Both the position numbers and the translations under genes were made by a program. Below the pieces are notes generated by a model. The model searched no databases, was not told where the DNA came from, and saw only the letters and a list, made by a program, of their open reading frames with translations. DNA of 64,000 bases from Ixodes scapularis. Lineage: Eukaryota > Arthropoda > Arachnida > Ixodida > Ixodidae. The stretch is from assembly GCF_016920785.2 (NCBI RefSeq), contig NW_024609884.1:87536069-87600068 (forward strand), given 5' to 3'. Positions 1-13,327 of the stretch are shown piece after piece (position 1 is the stretch's first letter; each line of letters begins with the position of its first letter).

Positions 1-210
1 CCCAACCTTAACTGGCGCGTCACCCTCATGCCGTGTGTACGTGTTTCATGGTGGAAAAAGAGAAGCGGTTGAATGGGAGGATGTGACAATGCTCTGAGAA
101 GACGCTGCGGCGTTCGCTAGAGACAGAAACTGGGCATCACCATCCGCTGCATTCCACATAAAATGCAATTCAGCACATGACGGTTTGATCACAAAACACA
201 GCTGCATTTT

Positions 211-770
211 TTAGGGGCAAAGCTCCTTAGGGACTAGCTTTGTCCGGCGTCCGTGCTCACATCGATTGCCATCCCATCTGTCTTCTTAAAAAAAGACAAA
301 ATGTTTGCGCAGTCGACAGGATTCAAACCTGTGCGGGGAGACCCCAATGGATTTCTAGTCCATCGCCTTAACCACTCGGCCATGACTGCGGGACGAGTAG
401 GGGGCTCTGAGATGTGGCAGTAACACCAGAGCTGGGGATGTCATGGATGAAACGTTGCTGTAGCCGCTCAACATCTATACAGGAGAGGGCGCTGCGGTCA
501 AAGGCGTATATAATCGCGTTAAACTTTGCATGCATTGGCTCAAAGTTTATATACGAGAGGGCGCTGCGGTCAAATGCTCAAATGCGTATATAACCACGTT
601 CCATACCACACATTCCATACCAACGCAACCCGGAACTTAGCACTACCTATGAGCAATAAAAAAAAAGAACACCACCATCAGCACCATCTATGAACAAAAT
701 CAGTATCATCAGCACCACCAGAGCTTCGCCCCAACCAACATCATTCATCACGTGGAGATGCGGTCATTTT
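211..770. repeat. 'GGGGCRAAGCTCCTTAGGG' repeat family, copy A
   Basis: It starts TTAGGGGCAAAGCTCCTTAG and ends GAGCTTCGCCCCAACC...CACGTGGAGATGCGGT. Both ends and the middle (GCGCTGCGGTCAAATGCTCA, TATATAACCACGTTCCA) recur at 14848-15248. Inside, a GAGAGGGCGCTGCGGTCAAA unit occurs twice (about 483 and 555) with an approximately 72-bp offset. The tRNA-Ser lies within this copy and not in the other. 390-480 and 771-1893 hold nothing else I recognise. Confidence 0.65.
308..389 (-). tRNA. tRNA-Ser: tRNA-Ser(AGA), possibly decayed
   Basis: The minus strand reads as a full 82-nt class II tRNA: D-arm TGGCCGAGTGGTTAAGG, anticodon loop CTAGAAA (anticodon AGA), long variable arm GGGGTCTCCCC, and a T-arm with a 5-bp stem. 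Just downstream on that strand are TTTT and a 7-T run (complement of 287-300), fitting a pol III terminator. Departures from the norm: the T-loop is TTTGAAT instead of TTCGAAT (the invariant C56 and B-box C are lost), and the 7-66 acceptor pair is A-C. Both look like CpG decay. The gene sits inside a dispersed repeat, so it may be a repeat-borne or inactive copy. Confidence 0.75.
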
Positions 771-1893
771 TTCACTCTGAGCGGTGTGCAGATCATTGCC
801 GATCGTGAAACTTAGACTGCGCTGTAAATCATTTGGTAGTATCGCATTATTCCTAGTTAGCGATTTTGGTTGCCTGAATTTTCCGGAAAGGTCTATTAAT
901 GTTTTCGTGATGCTGTGTAAACATTATAAAACCGACTAATAAGCATCACTCAGGCTTCACATTCACAAGAAGGCCCCCTCATCTCCCATACCCTCCTGAC
1001 GACAATGTTTGCATGAATCGCGACTGCATGCGTAATAAAACAAAGTATCTAGAACAATTCAGAATAGGATTACGACTACCAATCGAGCCTAACCCCAAAA
1101 TCTATGCAGGTGAATGGAATTTCACATTCCTCATGGTGCGATTCCTATTGCCACAGCACTCGTCTTGACTTGAAAGTTAGCACTACACTAATCATTTTTC
1201 TTTATGGAAGTTAGCAAAAATTACGGCATTGCCTTTGGACATCTATAGGCAGTAAAGTGGATATTGCTTTTATAGTGCAAACTTGATGTGTGTGCGTTAA
1301 GTATCCTAGAAATCCCTGAGTTACAATGATGTGTGGCCTTTTTTTCCTTTTAAAACACCACCAGACATAGCAACATGCCTCTTTTTCTGGCACTCATCTC
1401 GGAAAAGGGGTGTACTGTAATGTTCGGTCACATTTTTAATAGGATGAAAGGCCACGCATATTTGTATAATTGTGGATTTTCTAAGATGCTTAGGGCTCGT
1501 ACAGGTCGAGTTCGTGCCTTAAAACGATGAGCTAAAATTCACTCTAGCTTCCCTTTTAAGGATAATTGATACAAATTTCATCATTCTACCACTTGCAAAT
1601 ATCTGACAAACAAATTACATATAAACAGTCTGCAAAACTGAGATGAAGGAAAAACAATGTATTGCACAAGTCGAGAAAGCCTCGGGTTTTATTCGATTCT
1701 GCTACGAGTATTCAAGGTATGAGCATTGACACTTTACGGGTAGCTTTAAAAAGAATGAAACATTTGGTCGTCATCCCTTTAGCATCTCTCATATGGGTGA
1801 ATATAATCATTTATGGTCATTGGGCTGTTTTCTGTTGCACGTGTAGAGAAAACTACATGTTGGATGGGCAGCTGCAGCAGAGACTTGTTTCAG

Positions 1894-2051
1894 GGTCCCT
1901 GATCCTGTTCGATATCTTGCTGCACCAAGGGGATTGCGGGGTGGGCCACCTGGCTGGCTGCCAGCCGAAGACTGACCTCTCGAGCATGCTCAGGTCCCTC
2001 AAGCTGGAGGCTTACCTGCCGGTCTTGGTGGAGCGCGGGGTGGACTCTCTG
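1894..2051 (+). CDS. SEC23IP/DDHD2: Exon: lipase segment after GHSLG plus first half of SAM domain
   Basis: The intron ends TTGTTTCAG at 1893. The exon opens with GG, completing a Gly codon, then SLILFDILLHQ, which in the family directly follows the catalytic GHSL motif. The second half reads LSSMLRSLKLEAYLPVLVERGVDSL, the first helices of a SAM domain. The donor is CTG|GTGAGC, phase 0. The linker GDCGVGHLAGCQPKTD between lipase and SAM is much shorter than in the human proteins. An open frame extends upstream of the acceptor, but it shows no family similarity and is taken as intron. Confidence 0.85.
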
Positions 2052-5000
2052 GTGAGCGGGGATCAGCCTGCAGCAATGCCCTCACTCTCTTTCTTTGTTT
2101 CATCAATGTCATTCACGGAGAAGGCAGAGAAAAAGGTCCGACAGAGGCGTGTTTTCCTTCGGTACAACGGCGCAAAATAAAGATGAAGGAAAGGTAATCA
2201 AAGACAAAAATAAAGCAACCCCCAAAAACTAAATTTCAATCAATATAGTGACTCTTCAACAGAATTACACACTCAGTTGGTGCAAAATTGAACATTCGAG
2301 GTTGATCCGACCATCGGTGCTCGAGGTTTCATAGAACATACACCATTTCACATTTTTTCGAGGTATCATTGCGAATAAAAATAACAAACACTAAATAAGG
2401 GAGCCAAACCAAAAAGAAATGGGGCTTGCTGGGTGTGCTTTGGGCATGCCTCCCCCATCGCCCATCGGGTGAGGGCAGGCACATCCTCGATCTCAAACTC
2501 CAAATTTGATCATTCGTTTCATTTCATTCATAGCACCCTTAGGGCTTTGCGTAAAGGAAGCAAATAGAGTCGAACATGATCATAACGAAGTCGACGGGAA
2601 TTGGAAAACTGTTCCCTGGAACTCGTTATATCTGGACTTCACGATAAATAGTGATGCTTTTTTTCCATATGGCTTGTCAAGGTCATGCTACTTATAGCAT
2701 AAGCTGGTTGGATAGCTGTTGTCTTAGCTGCTAAATTTTCGGTGCAATGTTTATGCAGCTACAGTAATGACGCAACTGCGTTTAGTACAGTACTCAATGC
2801 GCATGCACATGTTTTGATGTCCCTGGACGTGGACTTCTCTTTACACCTATTTTGCGCTTCAAGAAACCGGTAAAGCGAGGAGCCATAAATGTACGAAATG
2901 CACAACCTGCAGCTCCACGGGTGAGCGTTTGTCTTTGCTAATGCCCTAAATGGAAATGAAACACATTAGAGCTAACTGCCAGTGTGCGACCAGAGTCGCT
3001 GATGTGATGAGAACGATGGGGAGGAGGACGAGTTGTCCCGCCTCCAGTACGAGCTTCCTACCTTGGACAACACTTGGGCATCTTGTGAGCCTCGAACATG
3101 CACGCACAGCTAGAGCACGAGAGAAACGCCCCTCTCATACACTCAGTGACAGTAGGATGTAACGCAATTAACACAAACAGGCAACATTTTGGGTCGTCTT
3201 GTCTGTCAGTTTATATGTCTCAGGGTTTAGATTGTGATGTTTCCTAACCAGCTCACCTGTATGCTTTTGGTTTTTGCGACCTTTTTTTTTTCTTTCTGCT
3301 TTTGTTTTTTTTAGAATTGAAAGGCTGTTTTCAAGATTTCAAGATCGTTAGTGTAGTGGCGCACCTCTAAAACCTCTTTACAATCTTGACTTCAGTCGCA
3401 TTCGACTGTTGAAAAAGATTGACAAAGCATTCCCGAACCACATCAGCAGTCGCAACAGGTTGGTAACGGCTCTCCTATCACCTTTCCTCTCGCTCCAGTG
3501 CCCCTGCTGCCTCCATTTAAATAGCGCAGTTTGCGAGGGTCTCTTCTGCAAATGTGACAGCAGTATTGTTGGTTCTAAAAAGAAACCAATTCATTAAGTC
3601 AACATCCTGCTGAATGAGTCATGCTCTCCCAGTGCTGCTCTGTTCAGAGCTTACGGACAACTTCTTCTTTAATTTCCTTTCAGTTTTGTGTATCTCTTGT
3701 CTAGCTGTGATCGATGCAAGCAGTCAGTGAGTCTAGATTTTTTTAAACATTTTTTACTTGGATATTAAGATGTTGCCCACCCCACCTTTTTTGGGACATT
3801 GATGGGGAAAGATGACGATGGCAAGACTCTGTCGACTTGCCGTATATATCAAAAGCATTGGACGATGATGCTGTGGTATACTCGGCCGAAAACCCTAGTT
3901 TACAACTGTTCTTGTACGACTTTGTGAAAGAACAGGGAGGGCAGTCCCTCTGTTTAATAAAGTAAAGGTGTTGTGTATATGTTTATACAGCTGGAAGTTA
4001 GCCAGCCCCATTGGGTGTCTGGTGTCTCAGCTGTAGATGAGAAATTTAGCTAGTGCAGTACAACCGCTAGCCTGAGGTATTTAACGTGCACCACGCAGTA
4101 GTGATACACGACCACGCAACGATGCTCCTTCAGATAGAAACGGGCAGGGGTGGGGATTGAACCCAGATTCCCCGAGTTCTGCACGCCGTGTTGTTAATTG
4201 CACACTTTCAACAGGAATCCCCACTTTTGGGAGTACTAGTCACATGCACTGTTTACATGCTTACATGTAAACATGTTTACATGTAAAATGTTTACATGGA
4301 ACACAAGGCGTCCTTTTCCGCTGCGGTACCAGATGACATCCCCGTAGGTGTTGTGACTCGGCGAGCTGTGAAAGCAGCGCTTGTAGAGTTGGCCCAGCAA
4401 ATCTCGCCAGCATTCATCTTCGCGACTTTTATGACCATGGCAGTTTGATGAAATCCTCAAATCAGAGGTCCAGTTTTTCCAACAGGCTGATCTTTATTGT
4501 TATGCCATTAATTCTGCAGACTACATTGCCTCTCAGCACATTTCTGAGCTCCATTCCGAAGTTGGGACACTTGAAATACTGCAACGAGGTTGCTCACCGA
4601 GTCGCCTCCCACAAGAACATGGGAGCTGAGAAGAAAAGCGCTGACTGTCAGACGACCTTGGGCGGTAGTGGCTCCAAAGAATAGTAAGAACTTGTAGTTC
4701 AATATCTTACCTTAAGGATTGGCGGGCTTGACGTAGTCTTGACTGAGGAAATAAGTCTTTGGCCCGCAGCAACTACAGGAGATGACTGGCTTCTCGGCAT
4801 TGGTGACATTGTCTACCAACTGGAAGGCTTGCAGACGCTCAGAAAACTAAAGGAAGTGGTCTCCTTCCCTCTCAAAAGGTTCAATCCTACCGTATATATA
4901 GGCACAACAAATTTGAACTTGAGGCTTATCAAAGTTCACAAGGAACTTGAAAGAATTCTGCGCTCACGCAAAAGAATTGGAGAGAACTTGCAAAGCGTGA

Positions 5001-8000
5001 AGAAACCTGAGATGTGTGCTTTTTTCCCTCATTGCCATCATTACGGGTGTGAACTGAGTGGGGCCGGTGCGGCCAGCATTTTTTGTTGGAGTTAGGAGGA
5101 GATGTGACTTGTCACTTACCATTCCTGGAGCAAAGTGAATAGTTTACCGTGACGAAAGTAACGCCTGCTAATGCCGCTAGGGCCACAGAATGCCACAGCA
5201 CGACTGAACATTGCACCAACTTTGCCCTGCCCAGCACCTGTGCTCAGATGGAGAGCTGGAGGAGATGGGCATCCCTGAGGGACCCCGGCAGAAGCTGCTG
5301 TCATACCTGAGGGCGGGGCCTGGCCATGAACTTGGTACGGCAGGCACCGGTCAGTTGCTGGTCAGCTATCCCAGGTAGGATCAAGTCACTGGAACGTCGG
5401 CCCACCTAGGGCTGCTGGGCAGTCGAGCCCGCTATAAAAATCGAAACTTAAAATATTCACAAAAAAATTTCGTAATAGGTTTAATGTGATCCATAATATC
5501 CGTCAGCACCTCTATGGGGTAATGCCTGGCAAGAGAGTCCGAAGAGCATGTTCATGCCCTTTTCTAACCTCCTCTCTCGCTCGATGCGCCTTGCCGCTAG
5601 GAGCACCCGTATCTTACTGCTCTCTGCTCTCCGTCGACGCCGTCAGCGCCGTGCAGGCCCAGCTGGCCGTGCGGAGCCGCGGGGTGAGATCATTGTTTGT
5701 TTAGACGAAAATCAATAAAAGAGCATGGTCTTGGATGGGTGGATATTTAAATAAGGATTAAAAATACTAGTTGTATACCACTCGCGAAACACTAAGGGTG
5801 CCTGCGGCTGGGTGCAGCACATATAGGTGCATTAAAGCGCATCTTGAAACTTGTGCTGTAGTCTTAGTCTCATTTAAATTTAAAGTGTTTCCCAGTTATG
5901 ATAAAACAAATGATCGCAGCCGTACTACACTGGCCAAATAGACAATCTACAGCGGAGACACCGGGGGCGGCTTGCTAAAAACTGCGTCTCAGCTGAGACT
6001 GGGGGAAGGAAAGCACTGCCAAAGTGAGCGCACGAGCTGAGCAGGGGCTCAAATCGCGTCTCAAAACGCTCACACGCCCCAGCCTTTGCAGTGCTTTCTT
6101 TCTCCCAGTCTCAGCTGAGACGCTGTACTAGCAAGTCTGCCAAGATTTCTAACATCATTGAAAAGCAAACAAGCTAGCCCAATATGGTAGTGAGAGTGGC
6201 CTTGCGAGAGAAGTGTGAGGTGACTCCCAGTACTTGACCGGCAGATTCTCATATTGGCAGGAAGATTGAGAAGCAGAACCACCGCCAAGATGCCGTCTGC
6301 ACCCCAGAGCGATTGTCAAGCGTGCACAACTCCTCGCAGATACCTTCTATCCCCCTCCTCAAACCCTAATCCCACACCACGGCTTTAGCCATCCCCTTCC
6401 TATGTGGTCCAATAAATAATAATAATTAAATCACTCAATATACACGTACAGGTCTCAAATCGGTCGGTTTCAGAGCAGCATTATTTTCATGGGAGAAGGG
6501 AAGTCAAGCCCCCAGACCATCTGGGCAAGACACTAAACAAATACTCTGGCTGGCCCTGGAGCCCCGGGACCTGCCACCCAGATGCTCCACGTTAGAAGCT
6601 CTCTGCTCTCCCCCACGACGGGAAGAAGGGACAGCAGCGCATGAAGTTTGTGGAGCCCCTTCTCACAAACTACGCAGCTGACATGACGGGCAAAAACACT
6701 GTTGCAAAACTATACGGCGCAAAGCCCTTGTCAAGGAATTTCGTCAAACTCACCTAAATTGTTGTAAATAATCATTTCTCAGAATTTTGATTGCAAGTAG
6801 TGAACTGTTTTTTTTATTTAGGCAACTGTGAATGAAGTCAAGCCACCGTGTTAGGGCGGTTAATTTCAGAATGCTGCCACCGAGTGCAGCTTAAACAACA
6901 TCGCCAAAACAATTTCGATCAGAGCTTTCTTAATTTACTTCCCAGCTCATCATATTCACTTGCCTTTTAATCCCATTTTGCACCTTAAGTTACTTACATC
7001 TGATGTTTTATTCCGGACAAAGCTGTCATGTACACATCGCTCTAGCTGCGCGAAAGGCTTGTTGGGGATGGGATTGGCGTGCCGCCTGGTGTCGCAGCTT
7101 GGATTCACGCAGGGCAATGAGCACGGCTGGCCACCCTGGGCAAGAGCGGGATCTGACTGGCATTACCTCATAGAGGAGGCGCTGATATCCGTAAATGATA
7201 ATTGCTTACTTGTATTCTTATCAGATGGCTCTATTTTTTGTTCCAAATGCCCGATTCTGCTTCTCTTTGAAATCTCGCTTTGAAATCTGACAGCAAGGAG
7301 CGCAATGCTTCTTGGGATATCTGCCATGCTCATGACGTTGCCGGTCTGTTCACAGCCAAGGCTAACATGATTATCAGCTTGGCCACCTGGTGGCATCAAC
7401 GCGTTGCAACCTCACCTGTTGAAGTAGTCGGGTGCTGTACAGTCAGTCATTCCAGCGGCCTCGGCAATCACTTGCGTTCGCGGGTGGGATTGTCCGTAGT
7501 TACTTGCGCAATGACTGATCACCACGAGAGCGATGGAAATTGGGAGTATAGAAGACGAGCAAGGCATCAGCGGTGACGAAGACACCGTGAAATCACTCAC
7601 ATCGGTGATGACTGACAAGCGATTCGGCCTACAACACCACTTGTTTGAATCATCTGCTTTGTTGTCGTCAGAAGCTACAGATCCAACATGGCCTGGGTGC
7701 CTTTATGTGCGCATTGCTTAGGGTGGTGACATTTGACCATTTTGTTCCGTTCCGAACGCTTATTTTTCTTTTTTGTTCTGAGGTGCGTGAAAAAGCGTCT
7801 GCTTGCATGCGCTCTTGGCATTGTCTGTGCTTCGGCGACATTTTGTTTTCGATGATTTCTTTGTATGTTTGCTGCGATCGTGTGCTTTCGGTATCGGGTA
7901 CCACAAAGGATGTCATCACCCTAAACAGAAGGGCATTGATGCACCCTAACGTGGCCAACTCTACATTGGCTTTCTCTGCCAAAGCTTTGCGATTGCGTTC

Positions 8001-11000
8001 AAGCCTGGGCTGCTTCTCCAAGTGAACCGTACCTCCGAGGGTGGCGCTGGTAGTCGGGAGACCGAGAACGTCATGACTTTCCAATGAAGCTTTGCCACCG
8101 TCTACCAGGTGCGATCTGGCGATTGTTTTATTCATTTTAAAATTAGTTTTCTGACATTTAACAATGAATGATTGATGTTTCTGGGGAGCTGATGAGTCAA
8201 GCTCTATATCTAGGGTTCGGAGTTTTCGGTTAAAACCGATAAAAGTACGCCGAATCCATTTTCGGAAATTCGGTTTTAACCGAAAAAGGTCAGTTTGTAG
8301 GTTCGGCGTTTTCAGTTTAAACCCATAAAATCCGATTAAAATACGTCTAATCCGTTTTCTAAAATTCGGTTTTAACCGAAAAAGTTAAGTTTTTTAGTGT
8401 CGCGTCGAGGTGGGTCTGGGTGGGGGAGGGGGGGAGAGAGAGAGGGGGCTTTGCAAGGTTCGACATTGTGTGACGCCTTCGTAATTGCCCTCTTCCAAGG
8501 TTCAACATGGAACAATAGAGGTCTTGGATTGGCCTTCGCGGGACATGGGCTAGTATAAGGTTTTTCGCTTCATGCACTTCAGAGGAGATCGAGGAAAGCC
8601 GTTAATACCTTTCTAAACACCCTCTCTCAAAGTTCCCTCTGGTTAAAAACATAAATACAATGGATTTTTGTTTTTGCCATTCCGCTGGTTTTTGTACGGT
8701 CATCACTTCAGACGGTAACGTCGTCAGTAGTGATGGGCCGAACTTTTGCCGAATCGAAAGTTCGGTGCCGAATCTTGGGATTCGGCAAAGCCGAACTTTT
8801 GCCGAACTTTTCTAAAGACTCGGCAAAGATTCGGCAAAAATACATTGTTACCAGACTCGTTGATATTTCGTTTTTTTCTGGCGAAAAAAAAAGTTTTAAG
8901 TTTCTTTTTTTCTTAACTTAAATGTAACATGTTTACTAAATAAGGTGATATTCTACAAGTAATTGTATCGGTGTCGTTTTTGTGTTTACTGGCAATTTTA
9001 GTGACTCTTTGCAGAAGTGGCGTGACAACGAGGTTGGATAGAAGCGAGCGTGGCGCAGTCACGAATCACGCTACGAGAGTTTCGGTTTTGAGGCGTCATC
9101 AGCGCAAGCCTGCATGTGTGTGTACATTGCTAAAATGAAGGCAATAACGCTGCATTCTTGCTTTCTCTGGGAGTCACCATTTTGTGCGCGAAAACGAATG
9201 CAACGGTTGTTGAGCCTTCACCAGAAGAGAGAATAATAATATTGTAAATATGCATGTTCTTTGATTTGAGTCACTTGACGTCAGCTTTGCATGAAAGTGT
9301 GCGTCCCATATTCACAACGTCTCGTTTTTAACCTTTAAAATGCCCGTTTCTGGTGTTAGGACACACACGAACGTTTCGGAAGATAGGGACAGTGAATGTC
9401 GGATGTGCAACGTCGAGCATTATAGTTCTGTGTTTAGTTTTATGCAGGTACATGAAAATCGCGAAATAACCCTAATTAGAAAAGTAATATTATTCTGTTT
9501 TGGAACACACTACTCCGGAGCCGAAAACAGAATTGTTATAATTGCGAGGAGTGCTTTAAAGTAATTGTCAGCCAATGTCTCAATGTTTCAGAATGCACCA
9601 CATCATTTGTCACTTGCGCAGTGGACTGTGTAAATTACTGGTCGATCTTCTGTTCTCGAGGCAGAAAATATTGACACGAGAACCACACTCCCTCACAAAC
9701 GCACAGTTACCGTGTTACCTACCCCACACCGCGCCATAACCGCTGGTTGTACTGCACTGCACGATGGTAACCGCACGACTGCACGGCGTCCATTTGCAAT
9801 CCAAGGCTTCATCGCGTTCTCGCACGTGCGCAGACATTTGCCGAATCTTTGCCGAACTTTCCTGCAAAAGTTCGGCATTTGCCGAACTTTGCCGAATCTG
9901 AAGTTCGGCAGATTCGGTCCATCACTAGTCGTCAGAATGGGAACGAAAAAGAAGCGCGCTGGAGATTATGCCCGCGAATTCCGCAATTTTGAGCTGTGTC
10001 CTGACGGAAGTTGTAGCGAAGACCACGTATGTACATGTGCCGTTATACTTTGAGTGATCACAAATATCACAGCTACAACGATCATCCGATCTGGTGTCTG
10101 ATGGACATGGTGTTTTTTTTAATATTCACCTAAAAAAATGGTAAACTTTTTTGGGAATAAATATACACCGAAAAAAAACCAACGAAAATTGAATTTTGAA
10201 TCCGAAAAACGTATGCCGAATTTTGAAAAAATAAAAACAAACCGAAAACGTGGAACGCTATCTATATCTAAACAAAAAAATAAGTGCTCAAGTTACGTCT
10301 CTGTACCTTTTCAGGGAAGTAGGATTGTGCGAATCTTGAAATTTCCGAATAATAGTTTTGAATAATATGCCATTCATTAGTTCTGTTCAATTTATCTGCC
10401 CCTCCTGCACCGGTGCAAAAAAGTGTAGGGCAGTGTACTTCCGGTATGTGTATTGAGATACAGTACACTGACCTACACTTTTCTGCACCGGTGCAGGAGG
10501 GGCAGATAAATCGCACGAAGCTAAAATTCACTTCGAGGTGAACTGCAACAATAATGTTTTTCTAAGTGCTGATCGCGGCGGGTTAGCACCGCTGAGTGTG
10601 CTGTGGAGAAGCAACACCCACAGAACTAGGGATGTCGCGAATCACCCTTGGTTCGATTTCGAAAGGTTTCGATATTTGCGAAGCGAGCTGAGGTTCGATT
10701 TCGAAAAATTTCGATATTTTCGTACCGACCGAGGTTCGAATTCGAAAAATTCGCAACTTTTGACCACAGCGCAGTTTCGAATTCGAAAAATTCGAAGCTT
10801 TCATGGTTTCTAAAATTTAGAATTCGAATATTTCAAATATTTTTTTACTTCAGGTTCGATAAATTCAAAGATTTCGAAATTCTTTGGAAATAAAATTCGA
10901 AGACTTCGAACGCTTCGAAGTTTTATAGACTTGAAGTTCGAACAATTCGAAGATTTCGAATTTCTTTCTGCATAAAGTTCGACAAGCTCGAAGGTTTCAA

Positions 11001-13286
11001 TTCCCTTTTAACGCTACATTTAAAAAAAAAAAAAAAAAAAAAAAACTTTGAAGATTTTGGATTTTTTTTTTAATCCAAGTTTTCAAAGTTCGAAATCCGA
11101 TTTTCAAGTTTTTCCGCCACAGTTTCAGTTTCAAATAACGTTTTCACGACTCACTGGTTTTCACGAAATCAAGTTTAGAAAAGTTAGGGTGTGATATCTA
11201 CATTCTGCGAAGTTGGTCAGGCAATTAAATGAGACGACGAGTGTCCCGGATGTGCTGGAATATTTGCCAGTGCAGAATTGTGACCGCCAGCCCGGGGGGT
11301 CTTTAACCTGCATCACGCAGGAGTGATTACACGAACACACTGTTTTACGAGACTCATCCAGTTCGAAACGGCCAGGGGCGAGCAGGAGGTTGAGGCTCAG
11401 AAAAACCTTGAAGCGACCTGGCAAACCACCTCGCCACCCCTTGCACGCTGGTAGTAATCTGATCGAACGCCGCCCGAGTGACGCTGGCATATAGTAAGTG
11501 AAGTTTGTAATTGTCCTGGAGGTTTATTTTCTGGGACAAAGGAATCGCCTCGCAAAAAGCACAAAAGCCGACACAACTCGAGGTCGAGGAGCGTTCTACC
11601 ATACAAGTGGCGTCGGAAGAGGAAAAACGGGGGAAAGGGGGTAGCGGGGGGGGGGGGGGGGGGGGGCTTCAGCCTCCTTCTCCCTCTTGCAGGTATTTCG
11701 GACTGTTAAAGAAAACAATACGGGGAAAGAGGGCGTGGTCGAGCTTATTTTAATCTGAAATTATTTATGCATATGTATAGCTACTGTCGCTATTCACTGC
11801 ATAAACGATTGTGTAGATGGTCTTTGTTAGAAACTCGTTGTCAGAAGGCACTACTCGTCACATGCTTAGTGGTTCGGAAGTTCAAAGCTGTATTTTCGAC
11901 CTAAATACCTGTGCCGATAGTAACAAAAAAAAAGAAATGCGGGGATAAAAAGCTGGAGAAAAACAAAAACAAAAAAACTATCAAGAATTCTTCGGAAGTG
12001 TTGTATTCTTGCATATTTAGAGGTTCAGAACTTCAAAAGAAGTTTCTTTTACGAAAATGTGTACAGGCTAAAAGAAACACGTCCCAGAAACGTGAAGCGA
12101 AAAAAAAATTTTTTTCTTTTAATGACGTGCTGAACTTGAACACTATTAGAAATCTTCTCCCATAAGTTAATTTATTCCTTAACGTGAAAAAAACAATGAA
12201 TACATTATTTTGTATTCTGCAGATGACAATGATATGTACTGTCTGTGGTGTTAATTTAAATGCGATACCTCAAACAACTTAGACGAAAATAAATATCAAG
12301 TTCAGGTCATAATTGCATGCAGATACATGTTTGGACATTTCTTCGAAACTCACATTGAATAACAATAATCACATCTTAAGACAGCACTTAGCTAGGCTAT
12401 ACATAGGTCATTCTTAAAAAAGTATAACATATCTACCATAAATAGCTTCGGCTACAGCGCGTTTCAAATCTGGCACAAACGATAATCGTCAAAAACCCGT
12501 CGTCCTTCCTCGCCCCTTCGGGGATTTATTTCTTTAAACCTAAGCATGCCAGAACATTCAAATAAACGGCATTGTCTTTCGTAAGGAACGCAGCACCGCG
12601 TGTAAAAGTTCGAGAAAAAAATATTACGAATGTACCCCACTACTTGAAATCAAATGAAACCGTCCGCCGGTCTTTCGAAGTTCGACGAACGTCGAACTTT
12701 TACTCTAAAAGTTCGAAGTTCGTCGAACTTCTGACTTTTCAAAATTCGAAAGTTCGAACCTTTTCGATTTCTCTTGATAAATAAGTTCGAAAGTTCGAAA
12801 TTCATCGAATGTTTCGGTCAGTCAAGTTCGGAAGTTCGACAAGCATCGAACCTTGCAGCGCAATAAGTTCGAAAGTTCGAAAAATATCGAATTTTTTAGC
12901 GTAATAAGTTCGACGGTTCGAAAAGCGTCGAACTTCTTAGCTGAACAAGTTCGAAAATTCGACCTCCGTCGAATTTTACAATATAGACAATTCGAAAAAT
13001 CGAAATCTTTCGAACCGCTTGATTCGATCATCGAAACTTCGATTCGAAAAAAGTTCGCGGCATCCCTACACAGAACTCCCTTCTGCGGGTGTTGCTTTTC
13101 CGTAGTGCACCGATGTTCAGTAAGAAGCGCTTATTCCGCTTCTTACCAAGCACCACACAGTTCCGAATAAATAAAAGCCCAGTAAGACCTTTCAGAAGAG
13201 TGAAATCAGGGTGCGAGGTTGAGAAGCCACTGCATACTGTGTATCAAAAAGTACAATACAAGGTAAAGGTTAGAAGCATGCAGACA

Positions 13287-13327
<41 letters not shown>

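Noticed and set aside
1662..2180. 172-codon ORF taken as one gene
   Set aside because: Only 1894-2051 matches the lipase/SAM family, and it is bounded by good splice sites. The rest is intron read-through.
5615..5676. Small exon candidate ending SAVQAQLAVRSRG before GTGAGA
   Set aside because: It has splice-like borders but no similarity to the linker of the family, and the phase is not demonstrably right.
8400..8450. GGGTGGGGGAGG..GAGAGAGAG tract as a regulatory GAGA element
   Set aside because: A short simple-sequence tract inside a non-autonomous transposon; no gene start nearby.
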